Source: Conexibacter woesei Iso977N
GTDB taxonomy: Bacteria > Actinomycetota > Thermoleophilia > Solirubrobacterales > Solirubrobacteraceae
DNA length: 64,000 nucleotides
Direction of reading: 5' to 3'
Assembly: GCF_000424625.1 (NCBI RefSeq)
Contig: NZ_AUKG01000001.1
Coordinates: forward strand, 1,674,001 to 1,738,000
Shown here in pieces: positions 17,759-27,700 of the stretch (within the stretch, counting starts at the first letter, position 1; each line of letters opens with the position of its first letter). The notes under the pieces are model-generated. The model did not search any database. It saw only the letters and a program-made list of their open reading frames with translations, and was not told the DNA's origin. A program made the translations under genes and the position numbers.

Positions 17759-18699
17759 CGCAGGCGCCGCCCCAGCTGCAGCAGCCAGTCCTCGTCGGTG
17801 CTCAGCGCCGCGTGGTCGACCCTCAGGCGCCGCAGCTCGCTCGCGAGCGTCTCGCGCCGCTCGGCCTCGATCGCCGCGAACTTCTCCCGCACGCGCGGGC
17901 GCGACGTGTCGACCTCGACGCGCCGCCCCGTCTCCGGGTCGACGACCGCGATCCGGCCGACCGGCGGGATCGACGCCTCGCGCGGGTCGTGGACCTCGAC
18001 GGCCAGGACCGCGTGGCGGGAGCGCAGCACGCCGAGCGGCCGCGCCCAGTCGCGCTGGTCGCGGAAGTCTGAGACGACGACGACAAGCCCCGGCAGCCGC
18101 GCCACCCTGCCGACGCGCCCCAGCGCATCGGCCAGCGCGTGCGGATCGGCGACGCCGTCCCGCGCGACGCCCGCGTTGAGCGTCCGCCGCAGCGCGACCA
18201 GCCCGGCCTTCGACCCGCGCGGCGGCTGCACGCGCGTGTCGCCGTCGCCGAACGTCGCGATCCCGACGCGCCCCGCGTGGCGCAGCGCCAGCCGGCCGAT
18301 CGCGAGCATCACGCCCTCCGCGACGTCGGCCTTCAGCCGCGCCGCGGTCCCGAACGCCATCGAGGAAGAGACGTCCAGCGCCAGCCACGTCGTCAGCGTC
18401 CGCTCAGGGACTTCAAGGCGTACATGTGGCTCGCCCGTCCGGGCGGTCGTCGCCGCGTCGATTCGACGCACGTCGTCGCCGAACGCGTACGGGCGGATCT
18501 GCGCGAGCTCGGTGCCCGCGCCGACGCCCGCGGCGCGACGGTCGCCCGGCAGCGCGCCCGCGACCCGCTGCGTCACCGCGATCGCCAGCGCGTCCAGCAG
18601 GGCGGGCGGCATCGCGCCCGGGCCCTGCTTGGCGGCGGGCTGCGCCAGCTGGGCGCGGCGGCGGTGCGGCTGCGGCGTGGTGTCGCTCGGCGACGCCAT
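17755..18699 (-). CDS. DUF58-domain protein
   Basis: A 314-residue soluble protein of the DUF58 family (COG1721), which always accompanies MoxR ATPases and is thought to bind clients or partners through a VWA-like fold. The diagnostic block is present: AQIRPYAFGDDVRRIDAATTAR, split as RPYAFGDDVRRID and TTARTGEPHVR, followed by LALDVSSSMAFG. Usually the family reads IDW at the end of that block; here it is IDA. It lies 3 nt after moxR and overlaps the next VWA gene, so it is in the middle of the operon. Confidence 0.88.
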   Translation of the reverse strand: MASPSDTTPQPHRRRAQLAQPAAKQGPGAMPPALLDALAIAVTQRVAGALPGDRRAAGVGAGTELAQIRPYAFGDDVRRIDAATTARTGEPHVRLEVPERTLTTWLALDVSSSMAFGTAARLKADVAEGVMLAIGRLALRHAGRVGIATFGDGDTRVQPPRGSKAGLVALRRTLNAGVARDGVADPHALADALGRVGRVARLPGLVVVVSDFRDQRDWARPLGVLRSRHAVLAVEVHDPREASIPPVGRIAVVDPETGRRVEVDTSRPRVREKFAAIEAERRETLASELRRLRVDHAALSTDEDWLLQLGRRLR

Positions 18700-18702
18700 G
18701 AA

Positions 18703-19734
<1,032 letters not shown>

Positions 19735-19761
19735 GGGTTCTCCTGGTGCTTCGAAGGCTTG

Positions 19762-20733
19762 TTAGATGAGTCGCCCGGTGAAGCGCAGCGACAGCGCCGC
19801 GCCGAGGCCGAGGAGCACGAGCCCGAGGCCCGCGAAGCCGGCCGTGATCTGGCGCGGCTCCTTCTTGGTCCCGAGCTGGGAGCCCAGGCGCTGGTAGACG
19901 TCGCTGAGGTCGCCCGCCGTCTCGGCGGAGTAGGCCTTGCCGCCGCTGGCCTGCGCGACGCGCTCCAGCGAGGCGGGATCCGGCGGGACCGGCTTGGTGA
20001 CCGTCCCGGCCGCCGGGTGCCTGGGATCGCGCAGGACGGTGATCGTGCCGCCCGGCGTGCCGAGCGTCACGGTGTAGACGGGGATCCTGAGCCTGGCGGC
20101 CGCCTGGGCGGCGGCGACCGGGTCGACGCCCTTGACCGACACGCCGTCGGTCAGCAGGACGATCGCCGACGGCGGCTTCCTGCCGTCCTGCGCGGGGGCT
20201 TGTTGGAGGACTCGCGTGGCGGTGACGATCGCCTCGCCGGTCGCGGTGCCACCCGAGGAGCTCAGGCGCCCGAGGGCGGAGGCGAGCGCGTCGCGGTCGG
20301 TCGTGGGGTTGGCCAGCACCTGCGGGACCTGGTTGAAGGCCTCGATCCCGACGTTGACGCGCTTGGGCACCTTGTCGATGAACGCCTGGCCGGCGCGGCG
20401 CGCGGCGACCAGCCGGTTGGGCCTGACGTCGGTCGCCAGCATCGAGCCCGAGACGTCGGTCAGCAGCATGATCTGCGCGTGCTCGACCGGGACCGCGACC
20501 GTCTTCTGCGGCTGGGCGAGCGCGACGACGAGCGCGGTCACCGCCAGCAGGAACGCGAGCAGCGGGACGTGGCGGCGCCAGCGTGGGCGCTGCGGCGCGA
20601 CCGAGGCGGCCATGCGCGGCGCGGCGAACGCGGCGGCGGCGCGGGCACGGTCCCGCTGGAGCGTCAGGTAGCCGACGACGAGGGCGGGGACGACCAGCAG
20701 CGCGAGGAGGAAGAAGGGCTGGCCGAAGCTCAC
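19762..20733 (-). CDS. BatA-like membrane protein with VWA domain (first copy)
   Basis: A 323-residue protein with an N-terminal membrane segment (FFLLALLVVPALVVGYL), a second one around LLAFLLAVTALVVALAQ, a VWA domain with DVSGSMLATD and TDG, and a C-terminal helix (GLGLVLLGLGAAL). The GTG start at 20733 overlaps the protease stop (GTGA). Sequence and layout match the protein at 16784-17758, indicating a duplication within the operon. MoxR systems commonly carry two VWA membrane proteins, so heterodimerisation is plausible. Confidence 0.87.
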   Translation of the reverse strand: MSFGQPFFLLALLVVPALVVGYLTLQRDRARAAAAFAAPRMAASVAPQRPRWRRHVPLLAFLLAVTALVVALAQPQKTVAVPVEHAQIMLLTDVSGSMLATDVRPNRLVAARRAGQAFIDKVPKRVNVGIEAFNQVPQVLANPTTDRDALASALGRLSSSGGTATGEAIVTATRVLQQAPAQDGRKPPSAIVLLTDGVSVKGVDPVAAAQAAARLRIPVYTVTLGTPGGTITVLRDPRHPAAGTVTKPVPPDPASLERVAQASGGKAYSAETAGDLSDVYQRLGSQLGTKKEPRQITAGFAGLGLVLLGLGAALSLRFTGRLI

Positions 20734-21998
20734 GGGGTGTTGGTCGCGGGCGTGTTGGGGCGGTTCTTCAGCGTGACGCCGACGGACTCGTCGCGGCCGT
20801 TGCGGTTGACCTTCAAGGTGATGTGGTCGCCCGGCGCCTTGGAGTTGATGATCGTCGAGAGCTGGTCGGCGTCCTGGACCTTCTGGCCGTCGATCTCGGT
20901 CACGACGTCGCCGGACTGGATGCCGGCCGACTCGGCGGGGCCGCCGGTGGTGACGCCGGCGATCTGCGCGCCGGAGCTGGACGCCGACGTGGCGGTCTGG
21001 GTCTCGACGCCGAGCCACGCGTGCTCGACCGTGCGGCCGTCCTTGAGGCCGGGCAGGACCTGGCGGACGGTGTTGGACGGGACCGCGAAGCCGATGCCGA
21101 CGTTGCCGTTGGAGATGCCATTGGTGGCGATCTGCGAGTTGATCCCGATGACCTTGCCGCCGTCGTCGAGGAGCGGGCCGCCGGAGTTGCCGGGGTTGAT
21201 CGCGGCGTCGGTCTGGATCACGCCGTCGATCTGGTAGTTGTTGGGCGCGCGCAGGGTGCGGCCGAGGGAGGAGACGATGCCCTCGGTGACCGTGCGGTCC
21301 AGGCCGAAGGGGTTGCCGATCGCGATCGCGACGTCGCCGACGGACACGCCGGAGGAGTCGGCGAACTGCAGCGGCTTGGTCTTGGCCGGGATCGAGCTCG
21401 GCGCGATGTGGACGACCGCGAGGTCCGAGGACGGGTCGGTGCCCTTGACGGTGCCGGTGATCGTGCTGCCGTCGGTGCCGAACTTGACCTGGACGGTCCT
21501 GGCGGTCTCGACGACGTGGTCGTTCGTCACGAGGGTGCCCTCGTTGTCGACCAGGAAGCCGGTGCCGGAGCCCGAGGAGGTGCGGATCGAGACCACGGCG
21601 GGGGAGGCGGCCTGGTAGATGGCGCCGGCGCGGGTCTGGCCGCGGTTGGGGGTGAGCGGCCTGCTCGAGACGGCGGGGAGCGCGGCGGGGCGGGCGATCT
21701 TCCTGCTGTTGTCGCCGCCGTTGTCGAGCAGGGCGCCGGCCGCGAAGGCGGCGCCGCCGATGACGACGGCGGTGATCAGCGCGAGCGCGGCGACGCGGCC
21801 GCGGGACATGCCGGGTGCGGGCGTGTCCGGCTCGTCGCTGGGCGGGTAGTGGGTGCGGCCGACGGTGGTCGGGGCCTCTTGCGGGTCCGGCTGCTCGGGG
21901 TGGTCGAGGCGGGTCTGCTCGGCCTCGGCGCGGCGGCGCGCGTCCTCCTCGGACTCGTGCTCCCAGTTGCCGCTCCAGATGTGCTTGGGCGGTGTCAT
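20730..21998 (-). CDS. membrane-anchored HtrA/DegP-like serine protease with PDZ domain
   Basis: A 422-residue protease. It has a charged cytoplasmic N-terminus (1-65), one transmembrane helix (about 68-92), a trypsin-like domain with His161 (TNDHVV), Asp192 (SSDLAVV) and Ser272 (GNSGGP), and a C-terminal PDZ domain (about 325-415; GPAESAGIQSGDVVTEIDG). The active site therefore faces outside, as in envelope quality-control proteases. It is the first gene of the VWA-MoxR-DUF58-VWA operon and overlaps its second gene by 4 nt, which suggests that the MoxR system serves envelope stress or proteolysis here. Confidence 0.92.
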   Translation of the reverse strand: MTPPKHIWSGNWEHESEEDARRRAEAEQTRLDHPEQPDPQEAPTTVGRTHYPPSDEPDTPAPGMSRGRVAALALITAVVIGGAAFAAGALLDNGGDNSRKIARPAALPAVSSRPLTPNRGQTRAGAIYQAASPAVVSIRTSSGSGTGFLVDNEGTLVTNDHVVETARTVQVKFGTDGSTITGTVKGTDPSSDLAVVHIAPSSIPAKTKPLQFADSSGVSVGDVAIAIGNPFGLDRTVTEGIVSSLGRTLRAPNNYQIDGVIQTDAAINPGNSGGPLLDDGGKVIGINSQIATNGISNGNVGIGFAVPSNTVRQVLPGLKDGRTVEHAWLGVETQTATSASSSGAQIAGVTTGGPAESAGIQSGDVVTEIDGQKVQDADQLSTIINSKAPGDHITLKVNRNGRDESVGVTLKNRPNTPATNTP

Positions 21999-22103
21999 GC
22001 CTTGGACTCCCCGGACCGGCTGGCGTGCATGCGGACACTCTGCGGCATGGAGATGATCGGTTCCTGTTGGCGCGCTAAAGGCTGGGTAAGAGAGGATGCC
22101 GCC

Positions 22104-23000
22104 ATGTCAGGCGACGTCGTGACGCTGCAGGCCGGCAACTGGACCGCTCGGTGGGTGCCTTCTGTGGGCATGGTGGGAGTGTCCCTGTTCGGCGCGGGGC
22201 GGGAACTTCTGGGCCAGATGGGCGGACTCGATGCCTATGCGTCGCGGGGGTCGACCTTCGGGATCCCGCTGTTGCATCCATGGGCGAACCGGCTGGCGGC
22301 GTTCTCGTATGCCGTCGGTGGGCAGGAGGTCGCGCTGGGTGCCGAGACGCCCGGTTTGCACACCGAGGAGCGCGGGCTGCCGATCCACGGGCTGCTGTCG
22401 GGGCGGAGGGGGTGGGAGGTCGTCGACGTGTCGGGGACATCGGTGCGTTCGCGCTTCTCCTTCGACACACCAGACCTCCTGGCGGCGTTCCCCTTCCCGC
22501 ACGACCTGGAGATCGCGGCGGTCCTGTCCGCGGGCGCGCTGACGATCTCGACGACGCTGATCCCCACGTCCGACCAGGCGGTGCCGGTGGCGTTCGGCTG
22601 GCACCCGTACTTCACGCTGCCCGGGATCGACCGGGACCACCTCATCCTCCGGACGCCCTCGATGTCGCGGATGCTCCTCGACGACCACATGATCCCGACC
22701 GGCGAGACCGAGCCCTTCGGGCCCCGCCACGCCCCGATCGCCGACACCGACTGGGACGACGCCTTCACCAACCTCGGCGCCGACCCCCACTTCACGCTCG
22801 CCGGCGGAGGTCACGAGCTGACGGTCCGCTTCCTGGAGGGCTACACCCACCTCCAGCTCTACACCCCTCCCGGCCGTGCCGTCGTGGCGATCGAGCCGAT
22901 GACCGCCCCCACCAACGCCCTCCGCTCCCACGACCACCTCCGCCTGACCACCGAGCCCTTCACGGCAACCTTCGCGATCGACCTGTCCGAAGCGGCCTGA
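22104..23000 (+). CDS. aldose 1-epimerase-family protein (cytosolic)
   Basis: A 298-residue mutarotase-fold protein without a signal peptide. GIPLLHPWANRLAAF, GLPIHGLLSG (catalytic-His region), PVAFGWHPYFTLPG and the EPMTAPTNAL segment with the catalytic Glu mark the aldose/glucose-6-phosphate 1-epimerase superfamily. It is much shorter than and different from the exported copy at 229-1509. The ATG at 22104 follows GAGAGG. It is divergent from the HtrA operon and monocistronic, with a GC hairpin directly after the stop. The substrate is unknown. Confidence 0.88.
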   Translation: MSGDVVTLQAGNWTARWVPSVGMVGVSLFGAGRELLGQMGGLDAYASRGSTFGIPLLHPWANRLAAFSYAVGGQEVALGAETPGLHTEERGLPIHGLLSGRRGWEVVDVSGTSVRSRFSFDTPDLLAAFPFPHDLEIAAVLSAGALTISTTLIPTSDQAVPVAFGWHPYFTLPGIDRDHLILRTPSMSRMLLDDHMIPTGETEPFGPRHAPIADTDWDDAFTNLGADPHFTLAGGGHELTVRFLEGYTHLQLYTPPGRAVVAIEPMTAPTNALRSHDHLRLTTEPFTATFAIDLSEAA

Positions 23001-23005
23001 GAGAC

Positions 23006-23023
23006 GCGCGTCGATAGACGCGC
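23006..23023. terminator. GC hairpin after the aldose epimerase
   Basis: GCGCGTC - GATA - GACGCGC starts 5 nt after the epimerase stop. It is a perfect 7-bp stem without a T-run, acceptable as a terminator in such GC-rich DNA. Confidence 0.45.
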
Positions 23024-23091
23024 CTCGTCGCCAGTGATCGCGCGACCGGTGCGGGGCGGTCGGTGGGGTGGTGGCCGCGGTGTCATGTCGG

Positions 23092-23128
23092 CGGTGCATT
23101 TGGGTTCGCCTGGAGCCCTTTTGCACCG
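23092..23128. promoter_or_regulatory. inverted repeat upstream of the SDR gene
   Basis: CGGTGCA and TGCACCG arms lie 23 nt apart, with GGG/CCC able to extend the stem inside. They are centred about 60 nt before the SDR start, over the expected -35 region. It could be an operator or a leader-independent hairpin. Confidence 0.3.
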
Positions 23129-23156
23129 TTGGCGGAGTGGGAGTGCGGGGAGCGCC

Positions 23157-23162
23157 TAGGCT
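23157..23162 (+). promoter_or_regulatory. -10 box TAGGCT, leaderless start of the SDR gene
   Basis: TAGGCT ends 6 nt before the ATG at 23169, so transcription should begin at or next to the start codon; no ribosome-binding site is present. This supports the chosen start. Confidence 0.4.
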
Positions 23163-23168
23163 CGGGGG

Positions 23169-23915
23169 ATGGTGAATGAGTTGGGTGGGAAGGTCGTGGC
23201 GATCACGGGGGCGTCATCGGGGATTGGGGAGGCGACGGCGTTGAGGGTGGTTGCGGCGGGTGGGGTGGTTGCGCTCGCTGCTCGGCGGACGGAGCGGATT
23301 GAGGCGTTGGCGGAGAGGATCAACGGCGAGGGTGGGAGGGCGATTGCTGTCACCACCGATGTTGGGGATGAGGCGCAGGCGAGGGCGTTCGTCGAGGCCA
23401 CGGTCGAGCAGTTGGGCAGGATCGATGTGCTCGTCAACAACGCCGGCGTCATGTTGTTGGGGCGGGTGAGTGGCGCTGACACGGACGAGTGGCGGCGGAT
23501 GATCGATGCCAACCTCTACGGCGTCATCTACGCCACGCATGCCGCGGTTCCGCATCTCCTACAACAACGCAGCGGGCATGTCGTCACCGTGTCCTCGATC
23601 GCGGGTGTGCGGGCGAGTGCGGGGTCGGCGGTCTACAACGCCACCAAGTTCGGCGTCAACGCGTTCAGCGAGGCGTTGCGGCAGGAGCTCGCAGAGCACG
23701 ATGTCCGCGTCACCACCATCAACCCGGGCGCCGTGGAGACGGAGTTGCGCACGCACTTGAGCCCCGAGCTGCAGCAACAGCAACAAGAACGCTTCGCCGA
23801 TGTCGAGCTGCTGCAGGCGGACGACATCGCCGATGCCATCGTCTACGCGATCTCGCAGCCGCCCTACGTGTCGATCAACGACGTCCTGGTCCGCCCGACG
23901 CGACAGCAGCGCTAG
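23169..23915 (+). CDS. short-chain dehydrogenase/reductase with atypical codon use
   Basis: A 248-residue classical SDR of the YdfG-like type: TGASSGIG cofactor motif (about 14-21), NNAGVMLLG, VSSIAG, the catalytic pair in YNATK and NPGAVETEL. It is likely an NADP-dependent oxidoreductase of unknown substrate. The first 300 nt use TTG for Leu, GTT/GTG for Val and GGT/GGG for Gly far more than neighbouring genes, which prefer CTG/CTC, GTC and GGC. This points to recent acquisition or relaxed codon selection. The stop codon lies within the left arm of the inverted-repeat element that starts at 23912. Confidence 0.9.
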   Translation: MVNELGGKVVAITGASSGIGEATALRVVAAGGVVALAARRTERIEALAERINGEGGRAIAVTTDVGDEAQARAFVEATVEQLGRIDVLVNNAGVMLLGRVSGADTDEWRRMIDANLYGVIYATHAAVPHLLQQRSGHVVTVSSIAGVRASAGSAVYNATKFGVNAFSEALRQELAEHDVRVTTINPGAVETELRTHLSPELQQQQQERFADVELLQADDIADAIVYAISQPPYVSINDVLVRPTRQQR

Positions 23916-24053
23916 ATCGATTCTGCGGGCCGCCTCGCCGCGCCTGACGGCCGCCGACCCGTCTTACGTAGAACCACCACGCGCCGCTGGGTCGGCGACC
24001 GTCAGCCACGACGATCCGGGCCGCAGAATCGACCTAGCACGTCGCGGTGGTTC
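23912..24053. repeat. nested and crossing inverted repeats (possible small mobile or structured element)
   Basis: Three arm pairs are seen. Arms A (23912-23932 / 24017-24037) match at 19 of 21 positions and start CTAG(A/G)TCGATTCTGCGG. Arms B (23944-23960 / 23989-24005) match at 16 of 17 positions and lie inside A. Arm C (GAACCACC at 23971-23978, in the loop of B) pairs with GGTGGTTC at 24046-24053, outside A', so C-C' crosses A-A'. No transposase or target duplication is visible. It may be a MITE-like remnant, a REP-type element, or an RNA with alternative folds. Confidence 0.6.
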
Positions 24054-24142
24054 GAGAATCTGAGCGCTCACGAGATGGCGGTCGACGAGCAAGATGAACA
24101 CCGACTGCCTGACCCGCGTGAGTGCCAGCCGCCGGAGGGCTC

Positions 24143-24334
24143 CTACCAGAGACGCGACGAGGACGAAGCGATCGCCCCGAGGACGCTGTCGCCGCCCGCG
24201 CCGAGGAGGTCGAACACCGAGTCGCCGATGTCGCCCGGACGGCTGCCGCGCCACCGCGGCAGCGCGCGCCCGCCGAGCCAGCGTCGCCGCACGCGCCAGC
24301 GTGCGCCGTCGGGCGCGGCGACCTCAGTCGCCAC
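24143..24334 (-). pseudogene. small ORF, possibly the broken start of a membrane protein gene
   Basis: A GTG at 24334, overlapping the VOC gene stop by 11 nt, opens 63 codons beginning MATEVAAPDGARWRVRRRWL. The 'basic RRRW after a short polar start' layout resembles the N-terminus of small actinobacterial membrane proteins. The reading stops at SSSRLW, but a +1/-1 shift continues into a hydrophobic stretch in another frame (RFVLVASLVGALRRL, then QSVFILLVD, to about 24068). This is consistent with a gene broken by a frameshift next to the inverted-repeat element. It could also be a genuine short ORF or chance. Confidence 0.35.
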
Positions 24335-24686
24335 CCGGCACCTGCGCGAAGCCCAGCGAGTTGCCGTCGACATCGATGACGATCGCCTTGCGGCCACCGC
24401 CGACCGACTCCACCGAGTCAACCGCCACACCCCGCGCCGCCCACTCCTCAAGCCACCAGTCCAGGTCGGCGACCAACATGGTGTTGTTGCCGCCGCCGGC
24501 CCGCGCGACATCAACAACAACAACGACCCAGCACGACTTGCTCAACCGCCAGCAGCGCTCGCCGTCGTGCGGCTTCAGGTCGGCGCCGCGCCCGAACAGC
24601 GCCTCGTAGAACGGCAGCGCCGCGGCCAGATCGGCCACGGCGCAGCCCGCGAACAGATGATGGACCTCAGAAGCAGCGGCGCTCAC
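24324..24686 (-). CDS. VOC-superfamily (glyoxalase-like) protein
   Basis: A 120-residue single VOC module: HHLFAGCAVADLAAALPFYEALFG at the start, split as HHLFAG and LPFYEALFGRG, and IDVDGNSLGFAQVPG at the end, the usual metal-ligand strand pattern of glyoxalase/bleomycin-resistance proteins. The starting GTG is at 24686. The metal ligands are not fully canonical (the terminal Glu is replaced by Gly-Phe in NSLGFAQ), so it may be a binding protein and not an enzyme. It starts 15 nt after metH and may be cotranscribed. Confidence 0.82.
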   Translation of the reverse strand: MSAAASEVHHLFAGCAVADLAAALPFYEALFGRGADLKPHDGERCWRLSKSCWVVVVVDVARAGGGNNTMLVADLDWWLEEWAARGVAVDSVESVGGGRKAIVIDVDGNSLGFAQVPGGD

Positions 24687-24701
24687 GCCGCCGAACGCTA
24701 C

Positions 24702-27700
24702 CTACGCCTCAGCGGGCACGGCACCGGAAGCGAGCCCCCCGGGCGAGCCTTCCGCTGAGTCGCCCTCGCCCTCGGCCACGCCGCCCTCGACCGGATCGAC
24801 GTCGAGCTCCTCGGCGTCGGCCTGCGCGAACAGCGACGGGTCGCGCTTGGAGCCCTTGATGACGTCGTCCGGGGACGTCGCGTCGACCGGCTTGAGCTTG
24901 CCCTGCTTCATCCCGAAGTAGAACGCCTGCGGGTGGTGGGCGACCAGCGCGAGCGTCGACTGCTCCGGCACCGGCGCGTAGCCGTCGCTGATCGACATGC
25001 CGATCGTCGACAGGTCCAGGACCGCGTCGACCTTCTCGTGCTCGGACTGATCCGGCACCGCCGGGTAGCCCCACGAGTAGCGGCGGCCCTGTGTCGCCGG
25101 GATCCCGTAGTCGTCGCGGACCTTCGCGTGCAGCCACTCCGCCAGCCCCTCGGCGGTCTGCACGCCGAGCCCGTGCACGAACAGCTGCTCGGCGAACTCG
25201 CCGTCCCTCTCCAGCTGCGCCATCAGCTCGGTGACCTCGTCGCCGACCGTCACGGCCTGCAGGGCGATGACGTCGAGCTCACCGCTCGACTTCGGCCGGA
25301 AGAAGTCCGCCAGGCACACGTGGTCGTTGCCCGGCTGGCGCGGGTTGACGAAGCGCGTCAGCTCCGTCTCGCGGTCGCTCGGGTCCAGGACGACGATGTC
25401 GTTGTCCTCGGCGTAGCACGGGAAGTACCCCAACAACGCGCGCGGGTGCAGGTAGGTCTGGTCGCGCCACATGCGCTCCAGCTTGGGGCGGAAGCCCTCG
25501 TCCTCGTCGGTGCCGTCGACCAGCGCCTTCCACGCGTCGCCCTTGACGCCCTTGCCGCCCCAGTGCAGCTTGAACAGCACGTGCGTGTCGAGGTGCGGGT
25601 AGACCTCGTCGAGATCGACCGGGATCTCGCGCACGCCCCAGAACGGCGGCTCCGGGATCTCCACGTCGTCGGCCGCGTCCGAGCGTTCGGTGCCGGTCGT
25701 GTCGAGCACGACCTCCTCGTCGCCCTTCTCGCGGAACGTGTTGGCGGCATCGCGCAACTGCGACAACAACTCCGCGCGCGTGTCCTCCTCGACGATCTTG
25801 TCCATCACGTGCAGGCCCTCGAACGCGTCCTTGCAATAGAAGACGCCCGGGTCATACAACTTGCTGTCGTCAAGGCCATTGACATGCAGCGCCCGGTAGC
25901 CGAACGCGCGGTTGATCGCCGCGCCGCCGATCAACACGGGGTACTCGAGGCCCTCGCGCTCCAGCTCCTGGATCGCCAGCGGCATCTGCTTCGACGTCGA
26001 CACCAGCAGGGCGGAGAGCCCGATCGCCGTCGCGTCGTGCTCCTTGGCCGCCTCCAGGATCGTGGAGACCGGGACCTGCTTGCCGAGGTCGATCACCGTG
26101 TAGCCGTTGTTGGTGAGGATCGTGTTCACCAACGACTTGCCGATGTCGTGGACGTCGCCGAAGACCGTCGCCAGGACGACCGTGCCCTTGGTGTAGCCCT
26201 CGATCCGGTCCAGGTACCTCTCCAGCTGGGCGACCGAGCGCTTCATGACCTCGGCGCTCTGCAGGACGAACGGCAGGATCAGCTCGCCCGCGCCGAACTT
26301 GTCGCCGACCTCCTTCATCGCCGGCAGCAGCACGTCGTTGAGCACCGGGACCGCGCCGAGCTTCTCGACCGCCGCGTCGATCTGGGCCTCCACGCCGTCC
26401 TTCTTGCGGCGCAGGATGTGCCAGTGCAGCGCCTCCTCGGGCTCCATGCCCGCGGTCGGGTCGGCGACCTCGGCGGCCTCCTCCTCGCCCCTGGACTCGA
26501 AGTGCTCGATGAAGCGCTGCAGCGCGTCGTCGCGCTTGTTGTACACCAGGTCGTCGGCGAGCTCGCGCTCCAGCTCGCTGATCTCCCCGTACGGCGTGAT
26601 GTGATTGGGGTTGACCATCGCGAGGTCCAGGCCGGCCTCGACGCAGTGGTGCAGGAAGACGGAGTTCAGGACCGCGCGCGCGGGCTGGCCGACGCCGAAC
26701 GACACGTTCGACACGCCCAGCGACGTCTTGACGCCCGGGAGCGCCTCCTTGACGGCCGCGATGCCCTTGATCGTCTCGACCGCCGACGGCTTCCACTCGT
26801 CGTCGCCGGTCGTCAGCGTGAACGTCAGGACGTCGAAGATCAGCAGCTCGGGGTCGAGGCCGTGCTCGTCGCAGGCGATCTCCTTGATGCGCTGGGCGAT
26901 CTCGACCTTGCGCTCGGCCGTCTTCGCCATCCCGACCTCGTCGATCGTCAGAGCGATCAACGCCGCTCCGTGCTGGATCGCCAGCGGGATCACGGTGTCG
27001 GCCTTGGCGCGGCCGGCCTCCAAGTTGATGGAGTTGACGATCGCGCGGCCCGGCGTCTGCTCCAGCGCGAGCTTGATGACGTCCGGCTCGGTCGAGTCGA
27101 TCTGCAGCGGCGCGGGCTGGGAGAGCGAGACGCGCTTGGCGACCATCCGCATCTGCTCGTCCTCGTCGACGCGCTCGGTCAGCGCGACGCAGAGGTCCAG
27201 CACGTGGGCGCCGCCCTCGACCTGGTCCTCGGCGATCTGGACGAGGCCGTCGTAGTCGTCGGCCAGCAGCAGCTCCTTGGCCTTGCGCGAGCCCTGCGAG
27301 TTGACGCGCTCGCCGACCAGCGTCGGGGCGGGCTCCTGGACCAGCGGCGTCGCCGCGATCATCGAGGAGACCTGCGGCGGGCGCGGCGCGGGGCGGGCGC
27401 CCGGCTTGTGGCCGCGGACGCGCTCGGCGATGGCGGAGATGTGGTCGACCGTGGTGCCGCAGCAGCCGCCGACGACCGACACGCCGTGCTGCTCGACGAA
27501 CTCGCCGAGCACGGCGGCCAGCTCGTCCGGGCCCTCGGGGAAGATGGTCTCGCCGTTGCGGCCCTGCTGGGGCAGGCCGGCGTTCGGGATGCAGTGGACC
27601 GGGACCGGCGAGTGCTCGCCGAGGTACCGGATCGCGTCGCGCATGTCGTTGGGGCCGGTCGAGCAGTTCAGGCCGATGACGTCGACCTTCAGGGCCTCCA

